From Saprospiraceae bacterium (GTDB lineage Bacteria > Bacteroidota > Bacteroidia > Chitinophagales > Saprospiraceae): DNA of 55,547 bases. The translations under genes were made by a program, and so were the position numbers. This document shows positions 1 to 6,805 of this stretch, piece after piece. The notes under the pieces are model-generated. The model saw only the letters and a program-made list of their open reading frames with translations, did not search any database and was not told where the DNA came from. The stretch is taken from the NCBI GenBank assembly GCA_017985675.1, contig JAGNXB010000007.1, positions 1 to 55,547 on the forward strand, written 5' to 3'. The stretch's first letter is position 1. Every line of letters starts with the position of its first letter.

Positions 1-320
1 TCCCGCGCGAGGCTTACGAAATGCCCCATAGCACATCAACGGAAATAATGGAATCTGAGAATCTGGAAATCTGGAATCGTTGCTAAGGGCGAATGTCCAG
101 TGGACATTCGGTGAGCGAACCGAGCGCTCCCGCGCGAGGCTTACGAAATGCCCCATAGCACATCAACGGAAATAATGGAATCTGAGAATCTGGAAATCTG
201 GAATCGTTGCTAAGGGCGAATGTCCAGTGGACATTCGGTGAGCGAACCGAGCGCCCCCGCGCGAGGCTTACGAAATGCCCTTTAGTATATCAACGGAAAT
301 AATCTGGGAATCTGGAATCG
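1..320. repeat. 127-bp tandem repeat, two full copies and one partial
   Basis: Two consecutive near-identical 127-bp units (1-127 and 128-254) are followed by a partial third from 255. Each unit carries GCGAGGCTTACGAAATGCCC near its start and a near-palindrome (arms CGAATGTCCA and TGGACATTCG) near its end. The same palindrome with its flanking GAGCGAACCGAGCGC segment recurs in opposite orientation at 28.10-28.16 kb and 28.30-28.35 kb, so this is a dispersed repeat that has been locally tandemised. No coding potential is seen. Confidence 0.85.
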
Positions 321-1073
321 CGGGGGGTGGCAGGGTGTTGCGGGGTATCGCAGGGAATTGCGGGGTGTTGATCGGAAATTAAATCAAACAGCGTAGCCCA
401 AACAGCACGGCCCAAACCTTCAAACTGCGTAGCATTGGGCTAAAAGGGTGTAATAAGGGTTTATCACTGTTGTATAACTGTTACATTACTTTATCATAAC
501 TGTATCATAACAGTAATAGCTTTTCAAAAGTCAATTACTCTATGTTTCGGGGATGTTGAGAAAAGAATGAGGAATAATCTGGAATCTGAAAATCAGGAAT
601 CGCGGTTTTTTTTGTATCCCCTCTCCATACTGTAACAACCGCGTACACCACATTCCCCACATTTAACATTCGACGCTTTATTCTGAAGTCCTCGTGCCTT
701 CGTCAAGTAATAACCCAACCAATGGCATACCTATAACAGAGCTATACTTTGGTTTACTTACGTGATAAGCATATGATACCCCCTTCATACCTACATCATC
801 TCCCTGCGAACGCGTCGCAAAAAGCAGATGAAAAACAGGCTCAAATGAATCGTAAATCATTGATATTGTATATATAATGTAACTCAATAATCTCAATAAG
901 AACCCAAAATGATTCAAATACAAAAAGGGAGCTACAATCAACTAAATTTTGAACGGTTTGTCCCTAAATATGGAACACGTTCCGGAGGTTTGCCCTATGG
1001 GTTGCTCACAAAAGTTGTAAGGTCCACCAATTAAAGAAAATGATCAACCAGGTTTGTATTCCAAACTTAGAAT
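321..1073. other. Non-coding, repeat-rich left flank
   Basis: No convincing gene is seen. The stretch begins with G-rich low-complexity sequence (GGGTGTTGCGGGG-like). At 381-440 it holds a copy of a dispersed repeat containing CAAACTGCGTAGCATTGGG; other copies lie at 9553-9602 (inverted) and 18799-18858. From about 480 it becomes A+T-rich. One weak minus-strand reading frame (678-941) is listed separately. Confidence 0.6.
678..941 (-). CDS. Possible small hypothetical protein (weak)
   Basis: An 87-residue minus-strand frame with a hydrophobic N-terminal half (one or two possible membrane segments in residues 1-30) and a polar C-terminal half ending DEGTRTSE. I recognise no family. It lies in a repeat-rich non-coding stretch with no clear promoter box or partner gene, so it may be a chance frame or the remnant of a larger gene. 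Confidence 0.2.
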   Translation of the reverse strand: MIVAPFLYLNHFGFLLRLLSYIIYTISMIYDSFEPVFHLLFATRSQGDDVGMKGVSYAYHVSKPKYSSVIGMPLVGLLLDEGTRTSE

Positions 1074-1220
1074 AGTGTATATTTATCGCCGTGAGGAAAC
1101 ACCCCTATGCAGACAGTAATCCATTCAAAGCCCACTGGACAAGTTGACTCTGGAGGATGAACGGTGGAAAAAACGAATGTTTGATACAGGAATGGTGCTG
1201 ATTTAAGAAAGTTACCTGCA
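1074..1220 (+). repeat. Intergenic module C, copy 1 (decayed coding remnant)
   Basis: This is homologous to segments at 3761-3945 and 6603-6790. All three share TGTATATTTATC near the left end, then ATTCAAAGC-CACTGGA-AAGTTG, then a decayed right part with TTGATACAGG or similar. In one frame this copy reads SIQSPLDKLTLEDERW and stays open through KKRMFDTG to a stop at about 1205. The other copies carry stops or a frameshift there. It lies just upstream of the DUF1801 gene. I infer debris from one ancestral gene, copied together with its upstream region. Confidence 0.7.
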
Positions 1221-1251
1221 AGCTTAACAGACCAATTAAGACATTAAACTT

Positions 1252-1632
1252 ATGACAGAAGTCGAAGATTTTATTTATAATTACGAAGGTTCTCAAAGAG
1301 AGACAATGCTGTATATACATAAATTATTATCAGACGAGTTAACTCTTACTGACAAACTTCGGTTTAAAATACCTTTTTATTATAGAAAAAGTTGGATTTG
1401 CTATTTAAACCCGAGTAAAAATAACAGTATTGAATTTGCTTTTGTAAGAGGTAATGAACTGTCAAATTCACATGGACTTTTAGATAGCAAGGGGCGGAAA
1501 CAAGTATGGAGTATAGAATTGACCAAACCATCTGAAATACCAATAAAGGAATTGACTGAGATTATCCAAGAAGCTATTTTGCTTGATGAAACTGTTTCTT
1601 ACGCATCAAAGAGAAAAAAATCCAAATTTTAA
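1252..1632 (+). CDS. DUF1801 domain-containing protein
   Basis: The 126-residue product matches the DUF1801 family in length and pattern: an N-terminal helix, a central segment (LRFKIPFYYRKSWICYLNP, residues about 37-55) with the family's typical aromatic run, then a conserved basic strand and a Lys-rich tail. The family has a small alpha/beta fold and its biochemical role is unsettled, so no function is assigned. Only 4 bases separate its stop from the next gene, so the two are probably one transcript. The DNA is A+T-rich compared with the core genes after 9.7 kb. Module C lies immediately upstream. Confidence 0.8.
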   Translation: MTEVEDFIYNYEGSQRETMLYIHKLLSDELTLTDKLRFKIPFYYRKSWICYLNPSKNNSIEFAFVRGNELSNSHGLLDSKGRKQVWSIELTKPSEIPIKELTEIIQEAILLDETVSYASKRKKSKF

Positions 1633-1636
1633 CAAT

Positions 1637-2017
1637 ATGAGATTAAATACAGGAATTATAACTGACAAATTAGAAGAAACAAAATCTTTCTATGTGGACA
1701 AATTGGGATTTTCTATTCTATGGGAAGCCGATTGGTTTATTTTGTTGGCGACACCAAACGGAGCAGACACAATTTCCTTTTTAGTACCGAATCATCCAAC
1801 ACAAGAATTATTATATTTTCGTAAACCATTTAACGGAAATGGAATTTACTTTACGATAGAAGTTGAAAATGTTGATATATATTTCGAAGAACTTAAAAAG
1901 ACAGGAATTGACATTGCTCTAAATATAAGAAGTGAAGAATGGGGCGACAGACACTTTGCAGTAATCGACCCAAACAATATTGGAATTGACTTTGTAACTC
2001 ACACTAAAACAGAGTAA
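1637..2017 (+). CDS. VOC/glyoxalase-like domain protein
   Basis: A 126-residue protein of the vicinal-oxygen-chelate superfamily: an N-terminal strand-helix unit (RLNTGIITDKLEETKSFYVDKLGF), a mid strand FTIEVENVDIYFEELKK, and the closing pattern RHFAVIDPNNIGIDFV typical of glyoxalase/bleomycin-resistance/dioxygenase proteins. Substrate and metal ligands cannot be fixed from sequence. I chose the ATG at 1637 because it gives the standard N-terminus of the fold and sits 4 bases after the DUF1801 stop; the frame extends further upstream only through the end of that gene. It is followed at once by structured repeat A. Confidence 0.85.
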   Translation: MRLNTGIITDKLEETKSFYVDKLGFSILWEADWFILLATPNGADTISFLVPNHPTQELLYFRKPFNGNGIYFTIEVENVDIYFEELKKTGIDIALNIRSEEWGDRHFAVIDPNNIGIDFVTHTKTE

Positions 2018-2024
2018 TGATTAT

Positions 2025-2176
2025 AACGCCAGCAGGTAACACGGGTTTGGCAAAAGTGGCGGTTCAGTGCTCCGCAGACACATTTGTGGGTAATCAAACA
2101 TTGGTTCTCCGCATCAATCCCGCAGAATAGCGGGATGGTGAAAATCGCCACCTTCGCCAAGCCAGAAACCGTAAAC
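2025..2176. repeat. Structured intergenic module A, copy 1
   Basis: Shares ordered blocks with 9268-9395: AAAAGTGGCGGTT, CCGCAGACA, TTTGTGG, TAATCAAA, TTCTCCGCATCA and AAAATCGCCACCTTCGC. The outer arms (GGCAAAAGTGGCG against CGCCACCTTCGCC) form a long imperfect stem. This copy has a 20-bp micro-palindrome, ATCCCGCAGAATAGCGGGAT (2117-2136), where copy 2 has about 7-10 unrelated bases. It sits directly after a gene end, as copy 2 does. It resembles an integron attC in size and position, but I do not see the canonical core sites. Confidence 0.75.
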
Positions 2177-2244
2177 TGCAACCATAGAAAACTGCCACCA
2201 ATAATATTCAACAATATACAAATAGAAATATTAAAATCTGAAAA

Positions 2245-3384
2245 ATGAACAACCATTTTCTAAATACAAATCATCTATTACTGTCGTTACTATTTGTTGT
2301 TACATCCTGTAATGGCCAAGTCAAAACAGATCCACCTCAAGACATCATAAATCAACAAACACCAATCGAAGGCGATCACCCAAAAATTGTACGGACACAA
2401 GGTGCTACATCAGGAAATATAACTTGTGAGTTGCAGGATCGAGATGGCAACCTTTGGTTCAGCACAGGCGGAGAAGGTGTTTACCGCTTTGATGGAAAAT
2501 CATTTACAAATTTCACCTCAAAAGATGGACTCTGTCATAATACTACGAGTATCATTATCCAGGATAAATCAGGGAATATCCTGATTGGCACAAATGCAGG
2601 AATATGTAAGTATGATGGAAAGATCTTTAGCGGATACTTCGAAGCGGATACTTTGAATAAATTATTGATTAACAATCTTTTTGAAGACCGAAATGGAAAC
2701 ATTTGGTTTAGCGCGATGAGTAAAGGAATTTATCGGTATGATGGAACTAACCTTTCTAATTTCCTTTACAAATATGAGCACCCATTCTTTGCTGATAAGC
2801 ACGAAAAAATGACCAGTGATATTTTACAAGATAGAAAGGGAAATATCTGGTTCAGCTCATGGAATCGTGGCGGTGTATGGCGATACAACGGAACAACCCT
2901 TACCCACTTTCTTCCATCTGCTGATTATTATTCATTCTTTGAAGATGAAAGAAGTAATGCTTATGATACAACAACTACAAAATATGTCCATTCGCCAGAC
3001 TACATTACAGATGATATGATTTTCTCTATAACAGAAGATCGGGCTGGCGATATTTGGTTCGCGACCAGAAGACACGGAGTTTGCCGATTTGATGGTAAGT
3101 CCTTTACAAGTTTCAAAGAGAATGACAGTTTTATCAGTTATGGAATACATTCAATTCTGGAAGACACAAAAGGAAATATGTGGTTTTCAACTGAAAAGAA
3201 TGGAGTGTACTGTTATGATGGAAAAACATTTAAAAATTTTACAGAAAAAGATGGCCTCGCAAATAATGCAGTTATGAGTATGCTGGAAGACAAAAACGGC
3301 AATTTGTGGTTTGGCACGAAATGGTTTGGTCTAAGTTGTTATGACGGTAAAACTTTTACGACATTTTCTCAATATGACAATTAA
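2245..3384 (+). CDS. Two-component-regulator-type propeller lipoprotein
   Basis: A 379-residue protein. It begins with a lipoprotein signal (hydrophobic LLLSLLFVVTSC, lipid Cys at residue 22) and is otherwise about seven or eight repeats of the reg_prop type: D-x-x-GN-(I/L)-WF-x-(S/T)...G-(V/I)-xx-(Y/F)-DGK-x-F. Such repeats form a seven-bladed beta-propeller and usually make up the periplasmic sensor part of hybrid two-component systems. Here no kinase or membrane region follows, so it is a free lipid-anchored propeller, probably binding a ligand or protein at the cell surface or in the periplasm. It is flanked by module A upstream and module B downstream. Confidence 0.85.
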   Translation: MNNHFLNTNHLLLSLLFVVTSCNGQVKTDPPQDIINQQTPIEGDHPKIVRTQGATSGNITCELQDRDGNLWFSTGGEGVYRFDGKSFTNFTSKDGLCHNTTSIIIQDKSGNILIGTNAGICKYDGKIFSGYFEADTLNKLLINNLFEDRNGNIWFSAMSKGIYRYDGTNLSNFLYKYEHPFFADKHEKMTSDILQDRKGNIWFSSWNRGGVWRYNGTTLTHFLPSADYYSFFEDERSNAYDTTTTKYVHSPDYITDDMIFSITEDRAGDIWFATRRHGVCRFDGKSFTSFKENDSFISYGIHSILEDTKGNMWFSTEKNGVYCYDGKTFKNFTEKDGLANNAVMSMLEDKNGNLWFGTKWFGLSCYDGKTFTTFSQYDN

Positions 3385-3428
3385 ATTCAAAGACCTATGC
3401 GACCAAAGGAAAGATATGGCAGCAGCGA

Positions 3429-3480
3429 ACATATAAGCCTCAAACAAAGCGTAGCGCAGCGGAGGTGCGATTTGGGGCTG
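3429..3480. repeat. Intergenic module B, copy 1
   Basis: About 52 bp, nearly identical to 6294-6344. It begins ACATATAAGCCTCAAAC and ends TTTGGGGCT, with AAGCGTAGC-CAGCGGAGGT between. AGCCTCAAA pairs with TTTGGGGCT through a G-T, giving a hairpin. Both copies sit 14-45 bases after a gene's stop codon. Confidence 0.75.
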
Positions 3481-3760
3481 TGTTGATTGAAGTGTCGAGC
3501 GTGGAGTGTGGACAGTGGCAGATAATTTCGTAATAATCTGGAATCTGGGAATCTGGAATCTGGACGGAGGACGGAAGACCGAAGACGGAAGACGGAAGAC
3601 CGAATATGGAAGACCGAATATGGAGTGGAGCGTCAAGTGTTAATCATGGCTTGATAAGAACAACCCGACACCCACGACAACCCGACAACTATGACATCCA
3701 CGACCTTCGACCTTAGGACTTTCGACCTTAAGACCCTGTCTGACGCCAGGCAGGCTTCGA
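3481..3760. other. Low-complexity spacer between modules B and C
   Basis: No gene. It contains short direct repeats (GGAAGACCGAAGACGG-like; CCGACACCCACGACAACC) in the same order as the matching stretch at 6345-6602. A micro-palindrome with arms CCTGTCTG and CAGGCAGG and a 4-base loop lies at 3735-3754. Confidence 0.6.
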
Positions 3761-3945
3761 CTATAAGAGATCCACAAAATCCTGTATATTTATCCCTGTA
3801 TGGAAACGCCCTCCATTCAGAAACATCTCACGACAAAAACAATGGCATCTATTCAAAGCCCACTGGACAAGTTGGCTTTGAACGATGACCGATGGGAAAA
3901 AGGGAATAGTTGATACTGGCGATTGGAGGATATAATTTAGGTGTA
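3761..3945 (+). repeat. Intergenic module C, copy 2
   Basis: Closely matches 6603-6790 from TATAAGAGATCCACAAAATC through the ATTCAAAGCCCACTGGACAA block, and more loosely 1074-1220. The frame aligned with copy 1 reads SIQSPLDKLALNDDRWEKG and is then broken. It precedes the YHYH gene. Confidence 0.75.
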
Positions 3946-4026
3946 GCCAACTTTAAAAAGAGAAAACTCTCATTAAACCTTTTGGATTAGGGAGTATCTA
4001 AAATGATATGACCAAAACATAAAACC

Positions 4027-4965
4027 ATGATTGACTATAAAAAAGCATTCAAAACAAGCTATGTCTTTCTTTTGATCTCTGTATTTGCAATGTCTGGTTG
4101 CAGTAAAAAGGAAGAAATAAATAATGATAACCCTACGCCAGAAACACCTGACTTAACGCATTTACCCTTTGGGGGTAAAGCTCCCAACAATATTTTGATA
4201 CGGAATCAAGGCGAACCATCGCCCGATTATCTATCTCTTTGGCTATGTGGACTTCCTGCTAATGGTGCGGGTGCAAATAATGCAGCTGACTGGACAAATC
4301 CTGATGGTAGTTGGGATTATACGAGAAAACCACAAGTTGAAGGTAATGTAATATGGGTATCTGAATTTAACATCACGTTAGATGGCAATGGTAATCGTGT
4401 TTTAACTGGTAATGGTTTACCAAATCACCCAACAGGAGTTTTTCCTATACAACCAGGTACAATCCCATGGAATTATGATAAGAATCCAAATATTATATCT
4501 CTTCAGCCTTTAAGTTTTACTATTCCTGCAATTCCTTTAGAAGCTGCAACAAAATCATGTGTTGGATTTGGTCCGGCAGGTTACTCTTTAACGGGTAGTG
4601 CCATTTACCATGGTGCTTCAACACTTGGCACAGATGCAGCTGCACACGAAATGCTAGATAGATTTGGCGGGCACACAGACGGGACAGAAAGATACCACTA
4701 TCATTATCCATCACAAGACTTACAAGACCATATTCACAAACATACTTCGGGACATTCAGCTCTGATGGGTTATATGCTTGATGGTTTTGGCATTTATGGA
4801 CCATATGGGGAAAATGGAGAGTTATTAAAATCAGCAGATCTAGATGAATGCCATGGTCATAAGCATCCTGTAATGTGGGATGGACAAATGGTCAATTTAT
4901 ACCACTATCATTGGACTTATGATTTTCCATATAATATCGGATGTTACAAGGGAACACCCCAATAA
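4027..4965 (+). CDS. YHYH domain lipoprotein
   Basis: A 312-residue protein with a lipoprotein signal (Cys at residue 25 in FAMSGC) and the defining YHYH motif twice: YHYHYPSQD near residue 222 and LYHYHWTYD near residue 295, with DECHGHKHP between. The His- and Asp-rich core suggests metal binding. The family is extracytoplasmic and has no settled activity. The stop is 18 bases before the next start, so the gene is very likely co-transcribed with the sulfatase lipoprotein. Both are A+T-rich and bracketed by module C upstream and module B downstream. Confidence 0.9.
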   Translation: MIDYKKAFKTSYVFLLISVFAMSGCSKKEEINNDNPTPETPDLTHLPFGGKAPNNILIRNQGEPSPDYLSLWLCGLPANGAGANNAADWTNPDGSWDYTRKPQVEGNVIWVSEFNITLDGNGNRVLTGNGLPNHPTGVFPIQPGTIPWNYDKNPNIISLQPLSFTIPAIPLEAATKSCVGFGPAGYSLTGSAIYHGASTLGTDAAAHEMLDRFGGHTDGTERYHYHYPSQDLQDHIHKHTSGHSALMGYMLDGFGIYGPYGENGELLKSADLDECHGHKHPVMWDGQMVNLYHYHWTYDFPYNIGCYKGTPQ

Positions 4966-4983
4966 AATCTTACCTAAAAGCTT

Positions 4984-6279
4984 ATGTCAAATCTAAATTT
5001 TTTACTCGCAGTAATAATTTTTGTCTTCTCCATTACATCTTGTTCTAAAGGTGACAATAATTTAGTTCCAACTACTACAAGCACCCCAAATATTCTCTTG
5101 ATTATAGCCGATGATTTGGGAAAAGATGCCATCAATGGTTATCAGGAAGGTAGTATAAAGCCAAACACGCCAAATATTGATGTTATTAGAAATAATGGAT
5201 TAATGTTTACTAATTTTTGGGTTAATCCTACGTGTACGCCAACCAGATCTTCTATTATTACTGGCAAATATGGCTACCGAACAGGTGTAAAAGGAGTTGG
5301 TGATGTGCTAAATTCATCGGAAACGGTGATTCAAAAATATATAAATGACAACACAAATAATAAATATGCAACCGCAGTAGTTGGTAAATGGCATCTATCT
5401 GGAAATAGTACTGGCTTTAATCCTGAAACGTTTGGTATTGACTATTATGCAGGATTAATTCGCGGAACAGTAGATGACTATTATCAGTGGCAACTCACTG
5501 AAGATGGTGGAACAAGTCAACAAACCACTTATATAACAGAGAAATTGACAGATTTAGCCATCAATTGGGTAAATAACCAAAGCAAACCATGGTTTCTTTG
5601 GTTAGCTTACAATGCTCCCCACACACCATTTCATGTTCCGCCAAGCAATATGCACAGCCAAGGAAACTTGCCTGCATATACTAACGGTATGGATGCAACT
5701 CCCTATTTTATGGCTTCCATAGAAGCGATGGATTATCAAATTGGGCGTTTTTTGGCAAGTATACCCGCAGATGAAAAAGAAAACACTATTATTATTTTTT
5801 TGGGAGATAATGGTACAACAAATTTAGTAGCTCAAAGCCCGTATTCAAATACAAAAGTAAAAAACACGTTATACCAAGGAGGAATAAATACACCTTTGTT
5901 TATTTCTGGAAAAGAAGTTTCCAGAACCGGTTCTGACAATCAATTGTTGGCAGGAACTGACCTATTTGCAACACTTGCCCAAATTGCAGGAATAAATGTA
6001 AATGAGTATCATGACAGTAAAAGTTTTAAAACCCTTTTTTCTCAATCCAGTAGTATTCGGAATTATCAGTATTCGGAATTAAAAGACGGCTCAGCTGAAT
6101 CGTGGACTATAAGCAATGGTAAGCATAAACTTTTAATAAAGAGTACAGGAAATGAAGAAATGTATCATTTGACCAACGATCCTTATGAACAAAATAATTT
6201 ATTGAATGGTGCCTTATCTTCAACAGAACAGAGCGCAAAATTGGAATTAGAAGTAGAGCTGAATAATATAAGACAATAA
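4984..6279 (+). CDS. Formylglycine-type sulfatase lipoprotein (arylsulfatase family)
   Basis: 431 residues with a lipoprotein signal (Cys 20 in FSITSC). Sulfatase hallmarks: metal-binding ADDLGKD (about 42-48); the maturation/active-site motif CTPTR at residues 84-88, which fits C-x-P/A-x-R and so implies conversion of Cys84 to formylglycine; GKWHLSG near 130; and GDNGT in the C-terminal half. The product should hydrolyse a sulfate ester outside the cytoplasm. The substrate is unknown; the YHYH partner gives no carbohydrate clue, and no maturase or glycoside hydrolase is nearby. Length is typical of the shorter Bacteroidota family S1 enzymes. Confidence 0.92.
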   Translation: MSNLNFLLAVIIFVFSITSCSKGDNNLVPTTTSTPNILLIIADDLGKDAINGYQEGSIKPNTPNIDVIRNNGLMFTNFWVNPTCTPTRSSIITGKYGYRTGVKGVGDVLNSSETVIQKYINDNTNNKYATAVVGKWHLSGNSTGFNPETFGIDYYAGLIRGTVDDYYQWQLTEDGGTSQQTTYITEKLTDLAINWVNNQSKPWFLWLAYNAPHTPFHVPPSNMHSQGNLPAYTNGMDATPYFMASIEAMDYQIGRFLASIPADEKENTIIIFLGDNGTTNLVAQSPYSNTKVKNTLYQGGINTPLFISGKEVSRTGSDNQLLAGTDLFATLAQIAGINVNEYHDSKSFKTLFSQSSSIRNYQYSELKDGSAESWTISNGKHKLLIKSTGNEEMYHLTNDPYEQNNLLNGALSSTEQSAKLELEVELNNIRQ

Positions 6280-6293
6280 ATAAACTGGCTACA

Positions 6294-6344
6294 ACATATA
6301 AGCCTCAAACGAAGCGTAGCACAGCGGAGGTTCGACTTGGGGCT
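6294..6344. repeat. Intergenic module B, copy 2
   Basis: Near-identical to 3429-3480 (ACATATAAGCCTCAAAC...AAGCGTAGC...TTGGGGCT), and located 14 bases after the sulfatase stop. Confidence 0.75.
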
Positions 6345-6602
6345 ATCAAGGGGTCAAAGGTAAGGGGTCAGAGGAAGGGGTAAGAGGTAAAGGGTAAGAG
6401 GTAAAGGGTCAGAGGTAAAGGGCCAAAAAAGTGTAGCGTGTCGAGAGTGGAGCATCAAGAGTCGACACCCACGACAACCCGACACAGATGACAACAACGA
6501 TAACCTGACACCCACGACAACCCGACAACTATGACAACCACGACAACTCGACAACAAATACACTGTGACTGTGACTTTGGATATTTGACCTTATGACTTT
6601 TG
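6345..6602. other. Low-complexity spacer between modules B and C
   Basis: No gene. It contains iterated GGTAAGGGGTCAGAGG-like sequence, then CGACACCCACGACAACCCG repeats, then a TTTGACCTTATGACTTTTGAC segment. The order parallels 3481-3760. Confidence 0.6.
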
Positions 6603-6790
6603 ACTATAAGAGATCCACAAAATCCTGTATATTTATCCCTGTATGGAAACACTCCCATTCAGAAACATCTAATGACAAAAACTTTGGAATCCATTCAAAG
6701 CTCACTGGATAAGTTGGTTCTGAACAATGACCGATGGTGAAAATGAATGGTTGATACAGGAATATAGCTAATATAAGAAAGTTGGCAGCA
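6603..6790 (+). repeat. Intergenic module C, copy 3
   Basis: Closely matches 3761-3945. The aligned frame reads ESIQSSLDKLVLNNDRW and then a stop. Downstream bases still align with copy 1 (GATACAGGAAT), but with several stop codons. It precedes the second propeller gene. Confidence 0.75.
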
Positions 6791-6805
6791 ATAATAAAAA
6801 ATAAC

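Noticed and set aside
1..320. Tandem repeat at the left end as a CRISPR array
   Set aside because: The units are 127 bp and directly adjacent, with no variable spacers of constant length and no cas genes in the window.
3331..3636. Minus-strand frame through the spacer after the first propeller gene
   Set aside because: It translates GGAAGACCGAAGACGG iterations and module B; the residue pattern (SVFRLPSSVFRP) is a repeat artefact.
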